DNA from: Congeria kusceri
Taxonomy: Eukaryota > Mollusca > Bivalvia > Myida > Dreissenidae
Assembly (NCBI GenBank): GCA_027627225.1
Contig: CM051040.1
Location: 29,183,634-29,247,633, forward strand
Length of the DNA stretch: 64,000 bases
Direction of reading: 5' to 3'
In this document: positions 15,201-30,200 of the stretch, piece after piece
Numbering within the stretch: the stretch's first letter is position 1
Layout of the letters: the number at the start of each line of letters is the position of its first letter
Position numbers and translations under genes: made by a program
The notes under the pieces: generated by a model
What the model saw: the letters and a program-made list of their open reading frames with translations, nothing else
Told to the model about the DNA's origin: nothing
The model's database searches: none

Positions 15201-18200
15201 CTTTCCAGAACTGTTGAGTAGTATGGTTGTCAGAGATATGTATCGGCATCATAATCTGTGCGTCGGATCTTATGGGTTCCAAAATACGTCTGATACATTA
15301 CAAAGCTGTGCGCCATATTTTCTTTAAACATACGTGTGCTAAATGTTCTCGAATCTCTAGATATTATTTTAGGTATCCCTACCACTGGCTACCGAGTCAG
15401 TCACCTTGATCTGGACCGAGACTATCGGTTCAGGGTTCGAGCCATCACGCCATACGGACCCAGTCAGCCGTCACACGAACTTCCGGTTACATTAAGGCAA
15501 ACGCCTGGTAAGATCATCATCATCATCATCATCAGCGTCGTCGTCGTCGCCGTCGTCGACGTCATAATTAAAGCTATCGTTATTATAATTGTAATCATTA
15601 GCATTATCATCATTATATTACTTATCATCATGATAAGCATGACCATCAATCACCATCATCATCATCAACACCACCACCATCAAAAACATCACCATTATCC
15701 ACGGAACACGAATGCTTAGCTCAAGTATCTACAACGGGCCCTCGTAATGCAGGTTTGTCAAGTGTGTATATTTCTTTATTTAAGCATATCGCCCCTTGCC
15801 GGAAGCTGTCGTTATTTCGGACGTGGAGTCCGACGCCCTCCGCTTGTCATGGAGACGCCCATTAGACGACCTGTCTCGACCAATCAGCTACCAGATCGAG
15901 ATGCGCGAGCAACCATTCGGCCTATGGACGCCCATAGCAACAAAAGTCACAGACACGACATACAGGGTCACAGGTAGGTTAATCCGGGACGACAATTTTC
16001 GCCTACAGTGGATTTATGTTTTGGAAGAGACTAACCTCGAAACAGAACATACCATAAAAAGGGACTGCACAGGCTAATCCGGGACGACACGTTACGCACA
16101 TGCATTAAGCTCGGGTTTCCCACGACACGCCACACATATTATTGAATTAGTCCACAGATCTATGTTGATTGCTTCTCACTCTTAACCTTTTGGAATTATA
16201 ACAACAGAACGATGTGTAGCAAATCCTTGTTTGACCATTTTATTTGGAATTTATGCTTATAGGCAAAACAGTTATAAAATATAATATACTTAAAGCCGTT
16301 CCGATTAGTACCGACCAGCAGCCGTCCTTCGAACAGGATTATCGATTTTCATCAACCGACCTAACTGGTGTTAGGGGAAAAGAGAGATAGTTCAGTATGG
16401 TAAGGCGTAAAAAATAATATGTTTGTTTCAGGTTACCCGACCTACACCCAAAAATGCCCGACCTTAAAACATTTAATTGGGTTTGTCAGATTGATTTTTG
16501 TTTTATTTACCTTTTTCAATAATTAAATATGTTTTTGGATAAATAAGTGTTTTGTTTTTATAGTATCCACTTATAAACAATGTTTAAGGAGATTACGGAT
16601 ATGTTTTGAATATTTATTCAGTTTTAGAATATTCAAGTTGACCATTTACCCCCCAAAAAAATCCCGACCTACCTACCCTAATTTTTTTGGGCATGTAACC
16701 TGAATCAAACATATTTTTTTACGCCTAATGGTTCTATATTTTTATTTTATTTTTAAAGTAAACAAAAGAGATATACGACAATAAGCGGATACTTGGACTT
16801 TTGCTTGTTATTGCAGGTTTAAGGCCGACCCACGACTACCAGTTCCGGGTGATCCCCCAGGCGGACTCGGGCTACATGGAACCCTCACTGACCGCGTCTC
16901 TCACCGCGCTTCCAGGTGCAGTTTGACCTACTTTGTCATTCAGCTCATTTAAATTCACTTCAGTTCGTGTTATCTTGTAAATGAAGAACCTATTCTCTCT
17001 CGTCACCAAATACAACATACAATTAATCTGCTATTTTGTAAAAAATGATTTATTTTCTTCGGTTTTTAACATGTTAAAGCTAATTGTTTAGAACACAAAC
17101 GGAAAACACGGGATGAGACCAGTAATTCAATTGAAAACAGATATCACATGTACGCGATTTAGTGCATTACGCCTTCAGTAGTATGTGTGCATAGTGGATC
17201 AAGCAGAATAATTCTGCGATTTTGTGTATTACTCCCAACATTATTTTTTTCGAATATTGCATAAACCAGATATTTGATTTTGTAGATAAAAGCATTTGGT
17301 ACATTCAGGCCAATATTTGTGCGATTTCATGCATTAAGGCCAATATTTGTGCGATTTAATGCATTGAGCCCTATAATTGCGCGATTTAATGCATTAAGCC
17401 CAATAATTGCGCGATGTAATGCATTTATCCCAATAATTGCGCGATTTAATGCATTAAGCCCAATAATTGCACGATTTAATGCAATTATTGCATTTAAATG
17501 CACGATTAAATGCATTAAACCTAGTATTTGTGCGATTTAATACATTAAGCTAAATATTTGTGCGATTTAATGCGTTAACCGCAATAACAGTGCAACGTGT
17601 GCATTACTTTCAATATTTCTTAAACTTGCCAAATTTCCAGTGCGACCAAGATGGCCGATGGAAGAGCCACAACTAATGGAGGTGACTGCACAGTCAGCTA
17701 TGTTGTCATGGAAACCAGCGGAGCTTCCGGCGTACCAGCGCACCCGGACACCTATCCATTACAGTGTGGAGATGGCGGAACTTCCGTCGTCCAAGTGGGT
17801 GCCCCTGGCCAGGAGATTACCCGATACCTCCTTCCGTGTAACAGGTCACTTACGTTGCTATTCAGCTCCTTTTCATGATTGTTTGGTCCCGGTTTCATAT
17901 TATTTAAAACAATATTTGTTATCTGCAATCATATTTTTAATGAAAAGCACATGGATAAAAAGTAAAAATCGAGAAGTACGATATATCGTTTTTGTCCCAA
18001 TATCCCTCTCTTCTTACAATGTATATATAACGTCGTCACCTTGTTACAAACACATGTTTATATTTTAATTAACATTTTATTTTTTATTGAGTTTCTTGTT
18101 TTTCTTCCACACCCAAGCGACGCACACCCAACAATATGTTTATTTATGTGGATGTATAAGAAATATCGAGGGTTGAGCGTGAAACTACTGTATCTGATAC

Positions 18201-21200
18201 AGAAATGTTAAGCAGATACATCGGTTTCAAGCTCAGCCATTGGTATGGTGCTGTTAAAATTCAGGTTTGAGATCCGACCGAGACTACAAGTTCCGAGTTC
18301 TGGCGGAAACAGAGCCGGGTATCAGCGAACCCAGTATGCCAACAACGCTGTACAGAAGACCAGGTATGCTTGAAAACCGAACCCATAGCCATAACTAATC
18401 AAAGCGCTGAAGGCACTGCAGTTGTTCGCTGTTGCGAAACCCTAGGCACAACTCGGTCTTTTCAAATGTTTGCAATTTCGATTTATATATTTGAGTTTTG
18501 TCTAACGAAAATCTGTCTACAGTTTTGAAATTAAGAAATCAACAATTACATGCACGTATAATGATTTTATAACATTAATTAGTAGTTACTGAAAATGTTG
18601 GTGCACTGTGCACTTATATTAAAAGTCAATAATATAATTTGAAACATACAATATTATTAAAAGTATTCATTAGAACCAGTAAATAAAATTCCTAATGTAA
18701 AATAGCGAGATAGCGAAGATACATAACGTTTATGGAATTAGGAACCACCCGGGCCATATGCATGCATTCCACCTACTGTTTAACATGTCTCATGTGTATA
18801 ACAATCTGACTCATACATTTGTATAACAGAATGTATGCAAAAATATTAATAAAATGCAACATTTACAAAATTCACTTGATCACCTGCTTTCTATAAATAA
18901 ACTGCAATAATTAATTTAATTTTGGATTATCTAATTTTACTCTAAACACTACGTTTTCATAGTAGATATCGAAGAAACGTTCTCAGCTGCCTAGGACTCT
19001 TCAGTTCTGCCCCCATTCAACGTACGCGGTCACCTCAATGACCTTATTATAACTTTCAAACGAAAACCCCGGCCCGTTATCATGGACATTCTGGACAATA
19101 AGAGAGGGATGGCATATTTCAGTGGTTACATAAATGTTTGAACTAAAATATTTAGAGTTTTACTGTAACATTATAAATATGACTTAAACAGAGACATTGC
19201 TTAGCGAATTATAATTTTTAAAATAATAAGCTAAAATATTAAATTATTCGTAAAAATCAGATTTTAAAATAAATATATCGCCATTGTGTAGTAATGTAAG
19301 TGTTTGTCTCTCAATCATGCCGTTTTGACGTTTATGTGTTGTCAATTCAATTCAATATACTAGCATTTATTGCGTCAAATGTGGATCTGATGAATTGGGT
19401 CCATTGTAAAACGTACGCAAATAATAAAAACGTATTTTCAGGTGTAAAAACAAGACAAAGTCACGTGCAGCAGCTTAATAATATGTACGAGTACAAATAT
19501 AAAGCCTTTCAAAAGAAATTTCAATTCAAAATGAATCAAGAGGCATGGCAATGTCACAAAACTAGGTTTTCTGCAAAAGAGGGTGGAATCACAAAAGCCC
19601 GACAATACTCGCTAGGAAACTTCATTACAGTAGTTATGTGAATGTTTGGTCGAAATCCCTTGAGAAATGTGGGATGGCTTGCGCTCGAACGATATTGTTC
19701 TCTATATATTACAGATGTGCAAAATAAACAAATGGCCATAATTTCGTAAAAAATAATAGAATAACAAAAGCCCGATAATATGCGCTGGGTCGTTTTGTGA
19801 CAATAGTTCTGTGACAGTTTGGTAGAAATCCCTTGAGAAATGTAGGACGAGTTGTGCTCGGAAGATAGTGTTCATAGTATATTACATAATTATGTGCAAG
19901 ATAAACAAAGGACCATAATTCCACTCAACACAATCGAATCACAAACGATTGAAACATGCACTGGGACACTTGGTGACAATAGTTATGTAACAGTATGTTA
20001 GAAATCCCTTGAGAAATGTAGGACGAGTTGCGCTCGGAAGATATTGTTCTATATATATTATGTGCACAATAAACAAAGGGCCATAATTCCACCAAAAGTA
20101 ATCGAATCACAAAAGCCCGGAATATGCGCTGGGGCACTTGAATCGCGTGGCCTACTTTTTACTCTGCAGGCTACGAAGCACTAACTTTGGATTTATACGC
20201 TCCATCATCTATTCGGCCCGTTGCGGATTTGTGGATATGTTGGCCGTTATGCATCTTATTCTGTTTGCCATTTAGGTTTTTGCATAAAAAGATTTTATTA
20301 TGCTCGTAACTAATGAATTTAAATGTAATAATAATTTATTAATAATTTTCATTATAACGCGATTGTTGTTTATTAATGAAATAGATGCAGCATTTACATA
20401 AATAATTTGTATTATGATGCTATTGTCGTATGCATATTATAAGCATAGAAGTGGCACACCAAAGATAATGGTCACGTGATCTCACAAAAGCGGATCTTAA
20501 CGAAGTCAGATACAAGCAAATACCAATTTAATTTAAAAAAGCAAAAGTAGGGAGTATAAAAAAAGAATTCAAATTTTCTTGCGTGAAATTGCATAACATA
20601 ATTTCAATATCATACAAACGAATGTTTTCTTTCTATTAAAAAACTGATGTACTCGTATTGCCATGTTTAGGGTTCCTTTCCTTGTCTGGCCAACAGTCTT
20701 TTTACGCTATCGGCGCTTTGATTGCAAATGTTATTGTCAACATACCTTAAATACGTCGCTTAAATCTCTTAAATAATACCCAGTAATTGTGCAGATTGCC
20801 GAACAATGACACTTCTTTCACCTGAATAAGTTGTTGAATGGCCTAGGATATATACCTGTAGCTTGGAAACACTTGCCAGAATCTGACCTTTACATGACTT
20901 TTATAAATTATACGTTCAATGAAACATTTATTTGGATGACTCGAGTTCCTGTAATGTCACTTTTATGTCCAATGATAAATATCAAGCTCATTTGGAAAAA
21001 TGGAAATTATTCAGAGATCTGTTCTAGATTTCTTTTATTGTTGAATTGATCAAGGAGATAAACATTTTTTGTTTTGTTGTGTTTTTTACATTTTTTTTTT
21101 TTTTCTTCACAAAAACTTGTGACAAGGATACTTGTTTTTGTATTTTACCTGTTATCAGGTTAAAAAACACGTTTTTTCTTTTGCAAAAAGGGAAAAGAAT

Positions 21201-24200
21201 CAATTTTATCAGTAAATGTGCATAAAATAGAGTGAATGAATGACTGTATGTGCGAATGAATGTTTTTTCTTCACAAAATATCATATATTATAGGTTAAAT
21301 TATCAAACAAAACGTGTGAATGTCATAATATATGATGTATGAGAGGATAGTGTAAATATATATAAAAACATCTACTACAATCATTTTATGTTAGAATATT
21401 AATTATCTGCTAGAATATTGGTTGTATATGATGTAATAATAAATGAGAAAACAAAAGTCACTTTTATAAAGCACATGCGATATACATGTACTGGTGTAAG
21501 CTGGTATGGTATCACTCCGGAATGATCCGTAAAATAGAGTATAACCGGTTGCTGCTGCGTAATTACCGGTTTAACTGCAAATTCCATTTTGTTCTTCATT
21601 ATCATAAAAATTTAAAATAATAAAATGAATAATAAACATCCCCTTCTCAACAAATAACCTTTACATGTGTCGTCGATAACGAGATGAATATGTAAGCCTT
21701 AACGATTAGATATACTCGCCTCGTGAACATATCATTCATGATTTAGGACGTCGCATAACGTACTACTTTATTTTCTTCCGCGAGTTATCTCATAATTTGA
21801 TCCTACAGTGAAAGTTGTCAACTTAAGTTTTTCCCACACGTCATGTTCTTACCATATTTATTATCATAATCATTACCATAAGACAAAATAAAGGATATTC
21901 GAAACGGCCAGATTGTATTCTAAGTACTTGTGTATTAAGTGTATGTTTCTGAGGAGATGGAAAGTACAAAATGAACTGTATTTAAGTAATACTATGCGTT
22001 TTACAAGAGTGGTAATTATATCCTATATGCATACAATAGATCTGCATGTTAATGCGTCATATTTCTAGTCCCGCGGTTCTCAACCAAGGAGCCGGTAATC
22101 AGCGACATCAGTCAGAGCGCCGTCAACCTGTCCTGGCTCCCGGCCGAGGGAGGGCCGGATGTTATGTACGAGGCAAGTAGATGCAAAACAAATGGTCGCT
22201 GTCCACTCTTAAGTACAATGACCGTTATTTGAGAATTGCTTGATTAAAACTACATATATTTGTTCAGATTCATTACAATGGTTTCCCTTCCTTATTTCAC
22301 CTTCCTCATAGTGGTCTACCCTGCTATGCTTCAATCGTCTCCTATGAGCCTCTCCTGCTTCGCTTCGCTCTCCACATTGTGGTCTCCCCTGTTTTGCTTC
22401 AGTCTCCTCATAGTGGTCTCCCCTTATTTGCTTCAAACTAATTGTAGTGGTCTACTCTGCTTCTTCCTTCTTCCCACAGCAGTATCGCCTGCTTCGCTTC
22501 ATTATTCTCATGTGGTCTTCCCTGCTTCGCTTCATTCTTCTCATTGTGGTCTTCCCTGCTTCGCTTTAGTCTCCTCATTGTGGTCTCCCCTTTTTGCTTC
22601 ATTCTACTTGTACTGGTCTCCCCTGCTTCGCTTCATTCTTCCCATAGCGGTATCCCCTGCTTCGCTTCAGTCTCCTCATTGTGGTCTCCCCTTATTAGCT
22701 TCAATCTCCTTGTAGTGTTCTCCCCTTTTCGCTTCAATCTCTTTGTAGTTGTCTCCCCTGCTTCTCCTTCTTCCCATAGCAGTATCTCCTGCTTCGCTTC
22801 ATTCTTCTCATTGTGGTCTTCCCTCCTTCGCTTCAGTCTCCTCATTGTGGTCTCCCCTTTTTGCTTCATTCTACTTGTAGTGGTCTCCCCTGCTTCGCTT
22901 CATTCTTCTTATAGCGGTATCCCTGCTTCTTTTCACTCTCCTCATAGTGGTCTCCCCTGCTTTGTTTCATTCTTCCCATAGTGGTCTCCCTGCTTCGCTT
23001 CATTCTTCTCATAATGGTCTCCCCTTCTACGCTTCACTCTCCTCATAGTGGTCACCCCTGATTTTCTTCACTCATCTCATAGTGGTATTTCTTGCTTTGC
23101 TTCACTCTCCTCATACTGGTATCCCCTGTTTCGCTTTATTCTTTTCATAGTGGTCTCCCCTGCTTCGCTTCATTCTTCTCATAGTGGTCTCCACGTTTCG
23201 CTACATTCTTCTCATAATGGTCTCCACGGTTCGCTTCATTCGTCTCATAGTGGTCTCCACGTTTCGCTACATTCTTCTCATAGTGATATCCCCTGCTTCG
23301 CTTAATTCTTTTCATAGTGATCTCCCCTGCTTCGCTTATTTCTTTTCATAATGGTCTTCTGCTTCGCTTAATTCTTTCCATAGCGGTCTCCCCTGCTTCG
23401 CTATATTTTTCTCATAGTGGTCTCCCCTGCTTCGATTAATTCTTTTCATAGTGGACTACCCTGCTTCGTTTCATTCTTCTCATAGTGGACTACCCTGCTT
23501 CGTTTCATTTCTTCTCATAGTGGTCTCCTCTGCTTCGTTTCATTTTTCTCATAGTGGTCTGCCCTGCTTCGTTACGTTCTTGTCATATTGGTCTCCCTTG
23601 CTTCGTTTCATTCTTCTCATAGTGGTCTCCCCTGCTTCGCTACGTTCTTCTCATAGTTGTCTCTCTTGCTTCGCTTTATTCTTCTCATAGTGGTCTCCCC
23701 TGCTTCGCTACGTTCTTCTCATAGTTGTCTCCCTTGCTTCGCTTCATTCTTCTCATAGTGGTCTCCCCTGCTTTGCTACGTTCTTCTCATAGTGGTCTCC
23801 CCTGCTTCGCTTCATTTACCATGGTGGTCTCCCCTGCTTCGCTTCATTCTTCCCATAGTTTTCTCCCTTGCTTCGCTTCATTCTTCTGATAGTGGTCTCC
23901 CCTACTTCGCTACTTTCTTCTCATAGTGGTCTTCCCTGCTTCGCTACGTTCTTCTCGTAGTGGTCTCCCTTGCTTGCTTCATTCTTGTCATAGTGGTCTC
24001 CCCTTTTTCGCTACGTTCTTCTAATAGTGGTCTCCCTTGCTTCGCTTCATTCTTCTCATAGTGGTCTCCCCTGCTTCGCTACGCTCTTCTCGTTGTGGTC
24101 TCCCTTTCTTTGCTTCATTCTTCTCATAGTGGTCTCCCCTACTTCGCTACGTTCTCCTCATAGTGGTCTCCCCTGCTTCGCTTCATTCTTCTAATAATGG

Positions 24201-27200
24201 TCTCCCTTGCTTCGCTTCATTATTCTCATAGTGGTCTCCCCTGCTTCGCTACGTTCTTTACATAGTGGTCTCCCTTGCTTCGCTTCATTCTTCTCATAGT
24301 GGTCTCCCCTGCTTCGCTACGTTCTTCTCGTTGTGGTCTCCCTTTCTTTGCTTCATTCTTCTCATAGTGGTCTCCCCTGTTTCGCTACGTTCTCTTCATA
24401 ATGGTCTCCCCTGTTTCGCTTCATTCTTCTCATAGTGGTCTCCCCTGTTGTGCTACGTTCTTCTCATAGTGGCCTCCCTTGCTTCGCTTCATTGCCTTCA
24501 AGCAGGGAAGTTCACTTTGAGAAGTAATTTTTAATTGTGATACGTGTATTAAGAACTTGAAGACTCGCGCAAAACTACACTTCTTGCGGATTTTTGTCAG
24601 ACAATGGCATGCTGTACAATCTCGCATAGACTAGTTTTACCTTCGATTTTATAAAATGTGTCCCTTTTTACCGTTGTAGGTGGAGATGCAGTCCCCGCCT
24701 GGTATCTCTGCCTGGCGGACCCTGTACCGGGACCACCGGACCCCGAGTGTGCGCATCGCGGACCTGAGGGCGGACCTGGACTATCTCGTGCGGGTTCGTG
24801 CATACGCCGACTCGTTCCAGAGCGAACCCACACTGCCCGTATACATCCCGCGAAGAGCAGGTCGGTTTCTTTTTGGTAGTTTTGAAATGTTGCGCAATGC
24901 GAAAAACCAATCTCATTAAAATCATCTTTAGTCTGACGCTTTTATATTATGCGCTGACTGGATCTGGTGACTTCGCATTAGGGGTAACGCTCAGATGACC
25001 TTTTAGGAGCCAATCAAACTGTTGCCTTCAAAATGTTGTGGTATAACTTCATATATAAACCACAAATACTATGCACGAAATTAACGTGAACTTTGGATGT
25101 TTACTCGCATAAGGTACTTCTATATCCTTTGTTATCCGCGTGAAAATTAACTGTCAACTATTTTCGAAAACCGTGGCTAAACATTGCTGTACAAAAGGCA
25201 ATTTCATTTGGGCGCAGCAGAGCTGATATTTTACTGTTCGGAAGGTTATTTGAACGTGATCTGTTATACGATGTCCTCAGATCCTAACAGCGTTTGGATT
25301 TGATTTTAATGAGATTGGTGATTGTCATGCGCTTTATGGCTTTGCAGTTTACATAACCTATTTCAAGACGTATTTACGCAATGGGCTCAACCTATACAAT
25401 AGATGTCCTCAAAATATGTGTGTCTCATAAAGCATGTGAGCTCAACAATAACGAGTATGGTAACACATGTATTTGGTCCTTAAAATTTGTTACCGATGTA
25501 CTAGTAAATGTTTTTCACACAAATGGAAATCCCGCAATACCTTCAGAATTTCCTTAGAGCTAATGTTCTGTAGTCATCACAATATTGTTATCGTGACTTG
25601 ACGTCTCTGATCTTGACTTGCGGTTGAGTTAATTTAAGAAATAATTTTCGATTTATCGTTACTTATCGACCAATAAACAACAATTTGGAGTTCTTACGCG
25701 TAGGATTTAAACCACGAAGGCGTTAGACCGAGTTGTTTAATAGCCACGCATTAGAACAACAAAGAGTTGTTTATTGGCCGATAAACAACGATATGGCGAA
25801 AATTGTTTACATTAGAAAATGATTTGACTTATAGTTTTGCAATCATTGTAATTGGAGATACTATCTAATATGCTCCGCTCAGAATCGGGACTACTTTTTG
25901 CGTTGTTTATTGGGTAGTTGAATGTTCGAATAACAATTTTCCAATGTTCCAGCCCCGCCGCGACTGCCCCAGGAGGAGCCATACGCCGTCTCGATCGGCT
26001 CCGACCACGTAAAGCTGCAGTGGCGCTCCGCCGACCTGCCCTCCCACATCCTAGACTACGCCCCGGTCACGTACAGGATCGAGTCGCAGGAGGCTCCGGG
26101 CTCGAGCTGGGCCGTGGTGGCCCGAGGTATTACACACACGGATTTCAAGGTACGTTGTGAAAATATGTGTGCGCCTTGTTATCTATACGAGCATTGTTGG
26201 TCATTGATACAAAATACTGTATCCCGCGTTCGATCCTGCTAAGTGTATGTAAATAAACGGCTTAAAGACCGCTTTCTTTCGGAGTTAGAACCAGTGCGTG
26301 TACTTGATATCCATAACTGAAAACAAATCCGTGTATTTGCCCTTCTTCAGGTCACGGGCTTGAATCCGCAGAAGGAGTACTCGTTCAGAGTGCGGGCCGA
26401 GAATGATTACGGCGTCAGCGACTCCACCAGGGCCATGGTGGTGAAGAGACGATCAAGTAAGCACGCTTCCCTATATGCATCTGGCGAGTCTGATTTAAAT
26501 ATTGTACAAATTGTCTTTTAGAAAGGTTACCATCATCAGGAAAGATGGTTGTTTAGATAACATAACAGTTTGTGTTCGAGTCGGGGCTGAAATCAACTGA
26601 GTATACGTCAATAACATCCTAGTCATTAATATAAGTTAAGTGGCTCAGAAAAGCAAAACATGTATTTAAACTAAAAAAACAATGCTTTAAAATGAATATA
26701 ATTTTCTTTAAAATAATCATGAACAAACTCTCTTTGATTTTGACACTTTACCGATTTATTTTAAGCGATATTTGGCTAAACTACGGCACCAGCGGTTAGG
26801 TGGTGACGTTCGATTTTGTTTTCAACTTAAACCAACTCTCTATCTGACCGTCCGTATTTCAGTCGCGCCAATTCTGCCGGTGGAGCAGCCTCTGATCTTC
26901 GACATCACGCCCGGCTCAGTGCGTCTGTCGTGGCGGCCGGCCTCGCTTCCGTCGTACGTCACGTCGACGTCACCCATCACGTACACGTTGTACATACAAG
27001 AGCACCCGTTCACGTCATGGCGACCGCTGGTTAAAGGTAGAGTTAGAATGAAATGGAGAATAGATTTGTTAGATTAGTTCTAAGCCCCCTTCCCAGTACC
27101 GATCAGATCAACGAGACTTTACCGATCGCCTAAATACCCCGACCAAGCCCAACCGACTGCTTTATCGGGGCTTACGAACGAGTTCTTATAAACAACACAT

Positions 27201-30200
27201 GGCATGTCAAAATACTCTAGTAGGAAGCTGACAATACTAAAACAATCTGACCATTTCTTCCGAGCGGGCCCGATCGCTTACCGGTCTTTATCGGGTTGAT
27301 CTGACCGGCAGTGAGAACGGGGCTTTAAATAAAGATATGTTTATTTAGCGCGATTTAGAAATCCTCAGCTATCCAATACATGCAAAGTGATTTTATAAGC
27401 GATAGCTTCAACGTTTGATAACCGATATCTTCATTTTCTAATGTTAAGCAGATTGGTGTCATACATGATAGCCTATTATAACTTCTTCTTCTATGATAAA
27501 CACGACTTTATCGTAGGCGTTCCGCACACGTCCTACCACGTGACCGGTCTGAACCCCGAAAGGGAGTACAACTTCCGGGTACAAGCGGAGAACGAATACG
27601 GAAGTAGCAAGCCCACGGAACTGGTGCGGTTGCTGAAGTATGAAGGTGAGTTTTGGGGTCGGGACTTAATACATCTGAGTTATATGTAATTAGTAAATGT
27701 ATGGTCACGCTTTATATTATGTGTTAAATATAATCGTATGGTAGTGTTTAAACAAACATATTATAATTAAAAACAAAACCAGTGTTTTCTTGATGTTGAC
27801 AGTATGTAAATATTATAGAATGTATTAAAGAATCGATAGTAACAAATCAGTAAATGTATTTGTCCACGAATTAAATTTTTTAAGTATAGTCGTAGTCTGA
27901 AGTTATCAAATGCAACTCGAAATAATATTTGTCCATGTAAATATTTATGTTAAGATAAATACATAGTGAAGAAATCGCAAAGGCATACCTTACTGTTTGT
28001 TACATACAAACATATTGTTACATATATACAAAATATCCGATTTCGTTTAATATGTTGAAACACATGATTGTTAATTTTCAGATTTGCCGTAAATGTTTTT
28101 CAGGAATTGTTTTCATTAGCGTCATTTCCATGTGTCATTTATGGTTTTATTGGTGTATGTTCTATGTGTGCACGTTTGTTTTTAGTCGAAAAGACTCAGG
28201 AACGAAAAGGTGAGGTGTTGTGTATTAAAAGTGTGTATCACTAAATAACACATTGAACGGATTAACTGGATTTTTATTGTGCTATTTTCGATAGCTTTTG
28301 GGTGAAGTGTACTTGTTCCTAATTCCAATACTTTTTGAATTTGGAACCGTTTTAATATCATTCTACTAATATGTCTAATAATATATCGTAATACTCATTA
28401 CTTAACATGTACGTGGCATTTCTTTTAATGACCATAGTCTGAATAAACATACACTAAAAGAACAGCCATGATAGAAGGAAATGGTAATAATTACAAAACA
28501 TTGGACTTTTCTCTAATAATAGCAGAACTATCTTTAAAGCACGTCTCCTCTTTAACCACTTTGAGAACACTTCACATGAATGTTCCTTGGTAATGCTCTG
28601 TTAAAGTTTGTCAAATGGTCCACTGCACAAGATGACTGTAAGACCTAATCAACAACAACACATAAATATATGACATATACTTAATCTCTGGGTAGATTTT
28701 CAAATAACTGCAAAAATGGCCCTTTGGTGTTTCTCAACCAAAGATGCTAAAACGTTTCCGGTAATGTTGCACAACATGACCGTCAGTTGTAAAATATTTT
28801 TAATGACATTTTTTTTACTGAAACCAAAGAGTCAGAGTCAGTTTCGATGAAACTTCACAAAGATATTCCTTGGGTGGCCCTTTTCCACAGTTCTGTCCCC
28901 CGTTTCATTTCCTTTTGATACTCCTCACTTCAAAGGCTCGGGCCTCGTGTTTTATACTTGCTTCGTTCTTAACACGCCCGTTTTCTGTAATAAATGGTAT
29001 ACTAAATATTTCTTGAAAATGTTTGCCACAACGGTGAGCGTGCTACCTCTTTTCTACTAATATCAGTGTGTTTTGCATTCCATCCTGTGAATTTTAAATG
29101 TACATGTACACATCCAGCAGCGCAAGCGATCATTTTTTTGTTCAAATCAGAACCACCAGATTTGTCAACAAAAGAGTAGCATGATGTCTTTGATTGTTGC
29201 TGGTTCAAGTAACATAATGAATGATGTACAATCTCATTAAAATCTTCTCCAGTCTGTCGCTACTATATTATCCGCTGACTGGATCTAATGACTTTGCATT
29301 AGGGGTCACGTTCAGATGACCCTTTCAGGAGCCAATCAAATTGTTGCCTTCAAAATGTTGAGGTATAACTTATATATAAAACACAAAAACTATGCACGAA
29401 AGTAACGTGAACTTCGGGTGTCTAGACGCCTACGGTACCACTATATCCAGTGTTATCCGTGGTCACGACAATTAACTGTAAATGATTTATTCCCGAGGAT
29501 CAGTTGGAAAGGCATCACTTTTTTTAAATCGTGGTCAAACTTTGCTGTGCAAAAAGCAATGTCATTGGGCGCAGCAGGGCTGAGATTTGCATTGTTCGGA
29601 AGGTCATTTGAACGTGACCTGTTATAATGCCTTCAACGTTAGGATTCGATTTAAATGATATTGGAATGTTGTACTCAAGTAGGTCAGGTCAGAACAACAA
29701 TTATTGGCTGTTGACGAATGGAAGCCATGTGAATTTTAGCTGTTGTTGGTAGCCGATCATCAAATAGGTTTAACGTTTGAATGTTGTATCTATGGCGTAA
29801 TCGCACCACTAATCAGCGACTAGTTTTCTTTCGTTTTGTAGCCTCATCATTCGTTCATTCATTAACAGTGGCTTTTAGAAGTAGGGTAAAGAGATATTTG
29901 CAGAATAAGTTCATTCGGCGTAGCTGTCTATCATCACTTTTGACCTAGATTTCTTGCGATAATTATGCAGCTGGAAAATTGAATGCCAATAGAATTTTGC
30001 AAATTTTCTATTTTTAGGGAATGCAAACTTACAACAATGGTTTAATGTATACCAACAACTGGTGCATATTTTGGGGAATTAAAATGTACATAATTGTTAA
30101 CATAAGCGGTTAAAATAAAGTTATAAACATATCTTCGACATACACTCTAGAACTGAACATAATTATGAACATACTTTCTCATTGTATGTCAAGAATAGAA

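Noticed and set aside
17319..17540. Overlapping open frames on both strands
   Set aside because: They are produced by the 30 bp tandem repeat.
21060..21284. Lys-rich minus-strand frame of 86 codons
   Set aside because: It is an AT-rich intron with T runs; no homology or supporting signals.
22260..24490. Long Ser/His/Phe-rich and Glu/Lys-rich open frames on both strands
   Set aside because: They come from the 34 bp repeat, lack splice context and change frame from unit to unit.
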